The position numbers and the translations under genes were made by a program. This document shows, one piece after another, positions 44,732-54,773 of a stretch of DNA of 64,000 nt. Source of the DNA: Antiaris toxicaria (taxonomy: Eukaryota; Streptophyta; Magnoliopsida; Rosales; Moraceae); contig CP141158.1 in assembly GCA_035233585.1 (NCBI GenBank), forward strand, positions 3,306,001 through 3,370,000. The letters run 5' to 3'. Position 1 is the stretch's first letter. Each line of letters opens with the position of its first letter. The notes beneath the pieces were generated by a model. The model did no database searches, was not told where the DNA came from, and worked only from the letters and a program-made list of their open reading frames with translations.

Positions 44732-47700
44732 TATAAACTACCGCACCTTCGGGGCAGCGCCACATCTGCGTGGAGGATATAGACCTGAAGTCTCGACCTT
44801 GTAGGGAGACCGGTACGCCAACAATTTAAGTTTTCAGTCTTATTATCTTGTATGTTTTTATTTTTCTTATATTGATTTTTTCGTTGTATATCTTTTTCAT
44901 GATATTCATTATCTTTTCTTTCTCATTCTTCATAGAACATTTCATGAGACATTTGTTCTTTCGTCGTTCTATCTTTCTTTCGTAATTCTTTTTCATTGAC
45001 ATCTTATTCTTTCATTCTCATTTCGTAAGACATATATCGTTGTTTCATGATGTTGTTTTTCTTTTCTTAATTCTTTACTTTACTTGTGTAAATTATGTTA
45101 GTCACACTTTAGCATATATAGTACATATTACTTATATATCATCACATCATATCACATCATAACAAACAAAATACGTTTAGTTATGTGTGGATAATTATTC
45201 TCTATTTATCATTTGCATCCTCCTATCTACCGTATCTTATCATCATACTCCTATCGATCATAGCTTATCGTTCTATTTTATCAATCGCATCTTATCATTA
45301 TGTTCTAATCCTTTCGTCATACCTTTCATCATAATCTATCATTGTTTCTCTTTCTTGTCTAACTCTTTACTTTCATATTATTTTTCATAAAACACCTATC
45401 ATTTGTTCCCATAAAACATGCACTTTCTTAATTCCTTTCATTACCGATCATCGTTGCTCTATCAATCATAACTTAACTTCCATAAAACCTTTCATAAACA
45501 TCTATTATTTCCTTTCATATCTCATCTCTTTTTTTTTTTTATGTATTCTATCATAACATTCTCGTTCTTACTCTTTCCATTCTTCTATCTCTCTTTCTCA
45601 CATCTTTACTCTCATAAAGTTTTTATAATACATTTCCTTCGTAATTCAATATATATATATTTTTATAAATTATTTATTAAAACTTATTTTTTAGCATCAT
45701 CATAGTATTGTTATAGCGTTACTATAGCATCATCGTAAATCACATCATGACATTTACATACAAAACATATAAATACTATAAGCTTGTTCATAGTTGCAGA
45801 CGGGTAAATGTCTGAACTTACTCATAGCGTGCTTATCCTCTTCTTGGAATCCATTGACGTCCTTTGTCGCATCTGGATCGGGTTCTTACAGACAAACTTT
45901 ATCCGTTAATCATATTTTTATTCATAGCCTTTATTTTATTAAAAAGCTTGATTCTGATCTTATAATCCTTAATTATAGTCTTAGGATAGCTTTTTAAATC
46001 TTGATGGCCATTTTCTAATTTTTCTCCAACTTTTTGAAAAATTACGATTTTACCCCTAACTTTTGACAAAATTACAATTTTGCCCTTGACGTGATTTTTT
46101 ATAACTTAAACCTTAATTTTTGGCTTTTACAAACTTCATTAACCTATTCCAGGATCATTGGGGCTCTTTTCCCATAATTTGAGAATCTTTGGGCAAAATG
46201 ACCATTTTGCCCCTGATGAGTTGTTTAACCATAACATTTTCATTTTCATACTTAGGCTGGATTTTCTAAACCCAAAATCATCTAATTAACTTTTTAAATC
46301 TTATCGGACCTTTTCTGGATCAATTCTTATCATTTTACCAATTTTCACATTCCCGACCCTCGGGAAGTACTATTCCGACCTAAGAATTGGTTTGCTAATC
46401 GTAACTTGCCCATTCCTTTTTCCATACCCTAATTCCTTGAAGGGGCTCGGGTTATCTTCCCGATCATATTTTTACCCCTCGTTTCCCATATTACCCCTGG
46501 TGTCGTTTTTTTGAAATTTGGACAACATTTCCGCTTAATTTTTGAGGTTCCAGCATTTAGGAAATACCTGAAAACCATCTATCCTGATCTAATTCTATCA
46601 CGTACTATACCAGAGGTCTAGATTTTACGTAAAACTCATACTATTTACGTAAAATCGTTACATTATCACATATTTTTCTTTTCCTCCATTATAGTCATTT
46701 TCTTCTTTTTACATACATTCTTTTCCATAATTTTCATACCAATAATTATAAAATCATATAATATTCCCAAACAATTAAATTGCAGAACGTAAAGAGGTCG
46801 GGATTTATACCGAATTACAGTCCGGTCTCGACCGCATAAACCCTAATTCTTCGTTCTTCATATCTGAGGTCTCGTCTTGCAATTCCGACTCCGTGGATGC
46901 GTCCGAAACGTCGAAAATAGGCCAACTGGCCATTCTTCAATTTTCGGTCACCGGTCGTCGTTGACCGGCGTTGACCGGTGTTGACTGGTGGCGACGGTGG
47001 AATGTGGGTAGTCCATCTTGAAGATCTCAACGAGAGGAATCCATTGGTGGTCTCAATTTCACCATTTGAAGCTCCTATGGCCGGAAATCGACCCTTGAAA
47101 AACCGACGGCGGTGGCAGTGTTGGATCTCCATTTTCTGGCGATTGTTGCCCAAAATTGATTTGGGGCTTTTGATCTACGTGTTATTCTGAGTATTTTGAT
47201 ACCCACCTTGCAACTCAACTCTGCCGGAATCGTCGAATTCCATGGCGGCGACGGCGACGGCAATGGCGAAGTTAGGCAGCGCGATCCGGCGGCAGTTGGG
47301 CTGAAACACTACCTGGGTTTTATTCTACTCTTCACCACGAGTCTTTTGGGACCGGAATCAGCTTGATCGGACGTCGAACGGCGGAGATACGGTGTCGCGA
47401 AATTTCTGGTGGTCGGCAGCTTCAGGCGGCGTGTGCGGGCTCCTCCGGCGTCGGTTCCGTTGACTAGGCCCACCATCGAACTCAGCTTGACGAGAGCTTT
47501 CCGATGACACCGGCGGTGTCGAAAACGGACACCGTTTCCGATAGCGGGTTACTGTACACATGCGCGTAGAGAGAGAAAGAGAAGGGAAGAGAGAGAGTGT
47601 ATGTGGACAAATAAGGAAATTTCACTTTTTTTCGCTCCTTATATTTTTTTTCACCCAAAATTTTAACATGGGCTTTCCTAACTAATTTGGGCATCCTGAA

Positions 47701-48081
47701 TCCAAAATATATCAGTTTTATTTTCATCTGAGGTCATTTCGACCAGATTTTGATACTGTGAATTCTCGATCAAAAATTACCCTTGTACTCAATTATCAAA
47801 TTTAAGTGTGCTGATAGGATATCCTAACTAATTTGGGAGTGTTGAACCCAAATTTATCAGTTTTATATCAAGATAATATCATCTTGACCTACTTCTTGAT
47901 ACTGTGAGTGGCACACACGTGTACACACATAACATCACTATCAATCATTTTTCATCCTTTAACATTATTAGAACATTTTATTTAGTTTCAAACAATATTA
48001 AATCACTTAATTTCACATTTTAACACTTAAATTCATTGTGTATTTATTCTCCGAGAAATATGAATTTTCCCGATTATCACA
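44732..48081 (-). mobile_element. L3 LTR, main part, right of the Tekay insertion
   Basis: Minus-strand L3 LTR starting TGTGATAATCGGG at 48081 and collinear with the L3 solo LTR from 49656. It has the U3 repeats (47690-47880), a TATA-like AATATAAGG near 47639, the GC-rich block (47250-47520) and W-boxes (46961-46986: TTGACC, TTGACC, TTGACT). It also has the donor block (minus GTAAGTTCAGACATTTACCC, G at 45821) and CTACAAGG/GGCGTACCGGTCT at about 44798-44822. It continues at 31288 and is cut at about 31065, so its last 0.9 kb is missing. The base run TTAAG follows the LTR start, but the matching TSD is lost. Confidence 0.9.
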
Positions 48082-49655
48082 TTAAGAATAACAATCATAG
48101 CGCGTTATATAATTCAAAAAATACTTAGGACACCAATCTAATCTTAATTTTTGAGTACTAACTTATGTAGTTTATGAGTAGTTTTTTTTTTTTTTTCCGT
48201 ATGTTAAAAAAGTCAATACACTGTATGGTTCATTTCCATTGACTTTGTTAAAATTTTTTTTGAACCATATTGTTTTTGAAAATATGGCTATCAGAGTCAA
48301 TGAAAAATGATTTCCTTTTGAATGGGGAAAAAAAAAATTTAAAAGGATAAAGTGAAATGAGTTGAATGTGGAAAAGTAAAATATATTTGATATGAAAGTG
48401 CCCACCAGCCAACAACGTGGTGTGGTTCAAAGAAATTTGGGAAACAACATATTATTTTACTGCAATAATTCTTTCATGTGCTTTGTTTCATGTGCAAGTA
48501 CTATAATAATTTTTTGGAATGCATTTGCAACGACCCTTCATACTTAGTTGTTATATTACTTAAACGTACTACTATTTGGCTACAAGTATACCTTATGTTA
48601 CAGGAATGTTTTAGTGGCTAAAAGCACATGACATTACGACATTTTAGTAATATTAAAAGTATAAATGCATGGGGCCAAGAATATTCAAGGGTCAAATATG
48701 AATACAGGAGAGCTGAGACCTGCAAGCTTTCCATTATGGTAAGTCATGTTTAGGAACTTTGGTCGTTGCTTTTGCTCGCTGTTCACCATTTCCTCATTTT
48801 CATGCCCAAAACTGGGTAAACCTTATATGCGAAAAGCAACCTAAAACCAGACAAATAAGATAACAAATTTTTCTAGATCAGTAAAAGATTTGAGACTTGA
48901 AGTTGATGATTAAGTTGACAAAACCATGCTCAATATTGTACACATATCTCATAGTATCCTGCAATGTAGCTTCTCAAGGTCAGAAGAAAAATCTGTAGAA
49001 GGTCTTGAATAAACGTTGCAATGTGATTGTGTTTGCTCATCCGCTTGACTCAGAGTTTATCATTTGCCTTGAACAGTTTAATATCATGTAAATCCCTTGC
49101 CAGGCTAAGCAGTTGGCATCTTGGTCTCAATCACAATAGGCATGCACAGGCCTTAGACTTGGGTGGCACTAGCAAGCTGCTCCGAGGCAGAACCACCAGC
49201 AACCAATAGCAAAATCAGCAAGAAATGAGATAACATAGAAAATAGAACAAAAAAATAACAGGTACAAATCTATCCATCTACTTTACCTAGGTTGAAAGCC
49301 AATTGTTGAACCAAGAATCTTTGATTTACGATGTTATACTTGAATGTTTGTCCATGGAAAACTTGAAGAATAGAGGTGCCCCTTTCCTTGTCCTTTGTCA
49401 GATGATGGTTCTGTCAGATAGGGATGCCCTGCTAATGTTAATTCATTTGGGAGATCAAAATTTAATTAAAAAAATGTTGAAAAACAGAGCAGAAGAATAT
49501 CCTTTGGTGCAGGGGCTGAGAAGCTCGTTTTCTGGAAAGATAAAGCGAAAGAGCATGATATGAAATTATCGTACTCTGGAATGACACATCGTCTTTTCTC
49601 AACATAGACATGCTGTCATTATCAGTTAATAAAAATGGAAACACCGTTCTAAAAC
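48082..49655. other. Spacer between two divergent L3 LTRs
   Basis: No gene is supported. Originally contiguous with 54182 onward (3' flank of the receptor-like protein gene) before the solo LTR inserted. Homopolymer T lies at 48182-48196. An 86-codon plus-strand open frame at 49303-49563 shows no domain. Downstream untranslated sequence of the receptor gene could extend here, but this cannot be shown. Confidence 0.5.
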
Positions 49656-49850
49656 TATAACAACCGGGAAAATTCACTTTTTTTTTCGGAAAATAATTAC
49701 AAAATGAATTTAAGCGTTAAAATGTGAAATTAAGTGATTTAATATTGTTTAGAATTAAATAAAGTGTTCTAACAATATTAAAGGATGAAAAATGAGTAAT
49801 AGTGATATTATGTGTGTGCACGCGTGTGCCACTCACAGTATCAAGAAGTA

Positions 49851-50069
49851 GGTCAAGATGATATTATCTTGACATAAAACTGATAAATTTGGGTTCAGCA
49901 CTCCGAAATTAGTTAGGATAGCCTATTAGCACGTTCAAATTTGATAATTGAGCACAAGGGTAATTTTTGACCGAAAATTCGCAGTATCGGAAATTGGTCA
50001 AAATGACCTCAGATGAAAATAAAACTGATATATTTGAATTCAGGACACCCAAATTAGTCAGGATAGCCC
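49851..50069 (+). repeat. U3 direct repeats of L3 LTR
   Basis: Two about 73-bp units (49851-49923 and 49996-50069) share GGTCAA-ATGA, AAACTGATA-ATTTG-ATTCAG and AAATTAGT-AGGATAGCC. The arrangement matches 8699-8894, so the duplication predates divergence of these LTRs. Confidence 0.65.
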
Positions 50070-50093
50070 ATGTTGAAATTTTGGGTGAGAAAG

Positions 50094-50102
50094 TATATAA
50101 AG
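50094..50102 (+). promoter_or_regulatory. TATA box of L3 solo LTR
   Basis: TATATAAAG after the U3 repeats and about 440 bp from the LTR start. Transcription would read rightwards, into the 3' flank of the receptor gene on the opposite strand. Confidence 0.65.
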
Positions 50103-50761
50103 AGCGGGAAAAAGTGGAATTTCCTCATTTGCCCATGTGTACTCTCTCTCTTCATTTCTCTCTCTCTCTACCCCTATTGATGAATAGTAACCGACCACCG
50201 GAAACGGTGTCCGTTTTCGACACCGCCGGCACCGTTGGAAAGCTCTCGCCGAGCTGAGTTCAACGGTGTGCCGAGTCGACGGAACCGACGCCGGAGGAGA
50301 GCGCATGCGCCGCCCGAAGCCGCCGGCCACCGAAAAATTCGCGACGCCGTATCTTCGCCGTCCGACGTCCGATCAAGGTGATTCCGGTCCCAAAAGACTC
50401 GTGGTGAAGAGTAGAACAAAACCCAGGTGGAGTTTCAGCCCAACGGCCACCGGATCGCGCCGCCCAACTCCGCCCGTCGCCGTCGCCGTCGCCGCCGTGA
50501 AACTCGCCGTTTCCGGCGATGTTGAGCTGCACCACCAGTGCAGAAATGGTCGCCGTGAAGAGGGGAGCAAAAGCCCTCAATCAATTTCGGAAAAAAAGTC
50601 CGGCACGGCGGAGCTCCACCGTCGCCGCCGTGGCCGTGACTTTCGGGGAGATTTTCCGGCGATAAAAGTGTCGAATGGTGAAATTGAAGCCACCAATGGA
50701 TTCCTCTCGTCGAGATCTTCAAGACGGACTACCCACTTGCCACGTCGCCGCCGTCGCCGCC

Positions 50762-50823
50762 GGTCAATGCCGGTCAACGACCGGTCAACGGCGGTCAACG
50801 CCGGTCAACGGCGACCGTTGACC
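50762..50823 (+). promoter_or_regulatory. Six W-box cores in L3 solo LTR
   Basis: GGTCAA occurs at 50762, 50772, 50783, 50793 and 50803, and TTGACC at 50818: six W-box cores in 62 bp, nearly a 10-bp periodic array of CCGGTCAACG. WRKY factors bind TTGAC[C/T]. The cluster is downstream of the TATA box, in the presumed leader. Confidence 0.5.
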
Positions 50824-51987
50824 AAATTTTGAAGTTTGGCCCGTTGGCCTATTTTCGACGTTCCGGACGCATCCGCGGAGTCGGATTTGCAAGACGGGAC
50901 CTCAAATATGAAGAACGAGGAATTAGGGTTTATGCTGTCGAGACCCGGACTGCAATTCGGTATAAATCCCGACCTTTTTATATTCCGCAATTTAATTGTT
51001 TGGGACTGTTATATGATTTTATGGTTATTGGTATGAAAAATGTGGAAAAGAATGTATGTAAAAAGAAGAAAATGGTTGTAATGGAGAAAAAGAAAAATAT
51101 GTGATAATGTAACGATTTTACGTAAACCAGTATGAGTTTTACGTAAAATCTAGGCCTCTGGTATAGTACGTGATAGAATTAGATTAGGATAGATGGTTTT
51201 CAGGCGTTTCCTAAACGCTGGAACCTCAAAAATTAAGGGGAAACTCTGCCGAAATTTCTAAAAATGGCACCAGGGGTAATATGGGAAACGAGGGGTAAAA
51301 ATATGATCGGGAAGGGAACCCGAGCCCCCTCGAGGAATTAGGGCATGGAAAAAGGAAGGGGTAAGTTATAATTAGTAAACCGACCCTTCGAAACCCTAGA
51401 ACGCAAGAAAAACATGAAACCGATTCTTAGGTCAGAATAGTACTTCCCGAGGGCCGGGAATGTGAAAATTGGTAAAATGATAAGAACTGATCCGGAAAAG
51501 ATCCGATAAGATTTAGAAAGTTAATTAAATGATTTTGGGTTTAGAAAATCCAGCCTAAGCACGAAAATGAAAATGTTATGATTAAACGACATATCAGGGG
51601 TAAAATGGTCATTTTGCCCAAAGATTCTCAAATTATGGGAAAAGAGCCCCAATGACCCGGAAATAGGTGAATGAAGTTTGTAAAAGCCAAAATTGAGGTT
51701 TAAGTTATGAAAAATCACGTCAAGGGTAAAATTGTAATTTTGTTAAAAGTTAGGGTTTAAATCGTAATTTTTCAAAAAGTTGGGGAAAAATTCAAAAATG
51801 GCCATTAAGGTTTAGAAAGCTGTCATAAGGATATAATTAAGGGTTATAAGATCAGAATCAAGCTTTTTAATAAAATAAAGGCTATGAATGAAAATGTGAT
51901 TAACGGACAGAGCTTGTCTGTAGGAATCCGATCCAGACGCGACAAAGGACGTCGATGGATCCCAAGAAGAGGATAAGCACGCTATGA

Positions 51988-53801
51988 GTAAGTTCAGACA
52001 TTTACCCGTCTGCAACTATGAACAAGCTTATCGTTTTTATATGTTTGGTATGCAAATGTCATGATGTGATTTATGATGATGCTATAGAAATGCTATAGCA
52101 ATGTTATGATGATATTAAAAGATATGTTTTAATAAATAATTTATAAAAATATATATATGTGTATATTGAATTACGAAAGAAAGGTATTATAAAAGTTTTA
52201 CGAGAATAAAGATGTGAGTAAGAGAGATAGAAGAATGGAAAGAGTAAGAACAAGAATGTTATGATAGAATGCATAAGAAAGAGATGAGATATGAAAGGAA
52301 AGAATAGGTGTTTATGAAAAGTTTTATAGAAATTAAGTTATGATTGATAGAGCAATGATGATCGATGATGAAAAGAATTAAGAAAGGGATGTTTTATGAG
52401 GACGAAAGGATAGATGTTTTATAAAAAATGGTATGAAAGCAAAGAGTTAGACAAGAAAGAAAAACAATGATAGGTTATGATAAAAGGTATGATGAAAGGA
52501 TTAGAACATAACGATAAGATGTGATTGATTGAATAGAACGATAGGCTATGATCAATAGAAGGATGATGATAAGATACGGTAGATAGGAGGATGCAAATGA
52601 TAAGATGAACAGAGAATAATTGTCTACACGTGACAAAACATGTTTTTGTTTGTTATGATGTGATGTGATATGATGTGATGTGATGTGATAATACATAAGA
52701 ATTAAGAAAAGAAAAACAACGAAAGAACAAATATTCCATGGAATGTTCTATGAAAAATGAGAAATGAAAAATGATGAATGTCATGAAAAAGACGTACAAT
52801 GAAAAATCAATATAAGAAAAATAAAAGCCTACAAGATAATAAGACTGAAAATTTAAGTTGTTGGCGTACCGGTCTCCCTACAAGGTCGAGACTTCCGGTC
52901 TATATCCTCCGCGTAGATGTGGCGCTACCCCTAAGGTGGTAGATTATAGGTTGGACCAGCCCCGAAGGTGAGGTTTTATGTGACTGTGAGGTAGGTTGGT
53001 GGGTAGCTCCCCCTCCTCCCACTGTCCGTGCGCAACTAGGTACGTCCAACAACGGGCCCAACCAAAGGAAAGTGAAAAGAAAATAAACGAAAGAAGAGTG
53101 AAAAGAGAAGAAAAGAAAAGAAAAGAAAGGAAAAGAGAAGAAAAGAAAAGAAAGGAAAAGAGCGTGAAAAGAAAAGAAAGAAAAGAAAGGAAAAGAGCGT
53201 GAAAAGAAAAGAAAAGAAAAGAAAAGAGCGTGAAAAGAAAAGAAAGAAAAGAAAGGAAAAGAGCGTGAAAAGAAAAGAAAGGAAAGCAGAGAGAAAAGAA
53301 AAGAAAAGAAATGATACGAAAAGAAAAGAAAAGTAAAGAACGACATAAAAAGAAACAAACGATATGAAACATAATAGAATTATATATGTGATGTGGTGTG
53401 AATGACACGTTTTTACGTGATGTTATGCTAGTGTGTATGTTACTAGTTTTTAAGATATGAAATGTTAAGAGATGATGATAAAGCGATAGAAAAGTTATAA
53501 AGGTTTAGAACAGAAACTTAAGAAATGATAGGAATGAAAAGCAAAGAAATGAAGAGATTAGATTAGAATGATAAGAGATGATCGATAGAATGATAAGAAC
53601 GATGAACGAAGAGATAAACGAGCATGATGAAGCTCATATTCTATGTTATGTTTTGAGGATATGTATAAATGATGTATATGATGTGTATATATGTGATGTC
53701 ATATATTCTAGTAATAATATATATTACTAGTATTCATAAGTTAATGAATGTATGTTTGAACTTACTGAGCATCTAGCTCATTAGTTGTTTATATATTGCA
53801 G
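51988..53801 (+). other. Intron-like segment in L3 solo LTR
   Basis: ATGA|GTAAGTTCAGACATTTACCC starts at 51988 and TTATATATTGCAG ends at 53801, followed by GTAAGC. The 1814-bp segment holds the GGCGTACCGG motif (52863-52872) and the GAAAA tract. It is homologous in order to the segments in the other LTR families. Confidence 0.4.
53080..53350 (+). repeat. GAAAA-rich polypurine tract
   Basis: Imperfect GAAAAGAAAA/AAAGAGCGTG units (GAGCGTGAAAAGAAAAG recurs four times) run for about 270 bp on the plus strand. Phe/Leu/Ser-rich minus-strand ORFs across it are artefacts. Confidence 0.9.
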
Positions 53802-54181
53802 GTAAGCAACTTGTTAGTTTAAAGTAATATGATGGACAACGGACGGATCTGCATGTGCCAAGGGACTGGGCGAGGGTATGGTGCTACTATGAGTCTTTCG
53901 CTGAGCGTTCAAAAGGAAGATGAAAGAAAGAAATTTATAAATTATATATTATAAGAGTATGATAGTGTTATAGGCATAGTATGTAAGTTAAAAAAAAAAA
54001 AAATTTGCTATAGAAATTGCTTTCGCTATAAGATGAGAACGTTAGGAATGGAAAGTTAAGTATGTTAAGTAAGAGGATGACGACCCACGAGGTTGCCAAC
54101 CATCGCGGTCGGTGTCAGAGCTGGCTGGTTGGTATGGTAACGTACGTTGGGGGGGGGGGAGGGGGGGGTCGTCACAAAAAC

Positions 54182-54773
54182 AAAGCAGATGCATGTTTAT
54201 TCGAACAGAGAACATGAATTTATTTCTGGAAGTTCTCTTCTTTTTTTGCTGAAATAACCAAGAGTATTCTAGAGCTGAACAAGGTTTTAGCGTACAACAG
54301 ATCATACAAACTAGTTAAAACAACAAAAGTACAATGAAAACAACTAAAAAGGAGAAGAAACCAGTAGTACTTGAAAAACAACATTAAACTGACGAGAGGA
54401 GAAAAAAATTGAACACAGCGGTAGTAGATCCACACGAGAATACAAAAAAGAAGAGCAAATTTAAGTACTCTCAAATATAGAGATTGACTCTATTCTTTAA
54501 AGTTTCATAGCCAATAACTCTGCACCTCGCAACTTCATATATCACTTCCGAATTATTCTGCTGATTTGAGCTTTCCATTTCTACAGTCTTCACCTACAGA
54601 TTTATAAAAATAAAGAGCAGCGTATTCAACTAGAAAAATTTTGAAAAATTGACTTCAAGGTAATGTTTTCAAACACTTGATCAAACTAATGCTATTTCAA
54701 AATGACATATGTTTAAATTGTACACATTTTATTACTACAAGAAGCTTAAAAAAAAAAAAAGGAATGAAATTTG
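54182..54773 (-). other. 3' flank / probable 3' UTR of the receptor-like protein gene
   Basis: The last codons at 54774-54790 overlap a donor-like TTTCCAG|GTAACA on the minus strand. An acceptor-like ATAAATCTGTAG lies at about 54593-54604, followed by GTGAAGACTG. Joining these gives a TGA stop almost at once, so the protein C terminus would barely change and the intron would effectively lie in the 3' UTR. This is inferred from splice-site sequence only. Confidence 0.4.

Larger units (their letters stand above)
49656..54176 (+). mobile_element. Solo LTR of gypsy family L3, TSD AAAAC
   Basis: 4521 bp from TATAACAACCGGG (a decayed TGTGACAACC) to GTCGTCACA, flanked by AAAAC at 49651-49655 and 54177-54181. 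No gag or pol lies inside. Layout: duplicated U3 repeats, TATA box, GC-rich leader (50210-50830), W-box cluster, donor block, GAAAA-rich tract (53080-53350), acceptor block, GACGACCC end. Open frames in the GC-rich block are Arg/Ser/Pro-rich and are not taken as genes. Confidence 0.93.

Noticed and set aside
49303..49563. 86-codon ORF beside the solo LTR
   Set aside because: No recognisable domain, no promoter or splice context, and within the range of chance ORFs.
50266..50832. 188-codon plus-strand ORF and overlapping ORFs in the GC-rich block of the L3 LTR
   Set aside because: Long frames are open on both strands because the block is GC-rich and poor in stops. The longest frame is not the same one in the homologous block at 9015-9652 or 46815-47153, and the products are Arg/Ser/Pro-biased without a domain.
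52900..53408. 150-residue Phe/Leu/Ser-rich membrane-like ORFs on the minus strand
   Set aside because: They read through the GAAAA polypurine tract; both overlapping frames are open for the same compositional reason.
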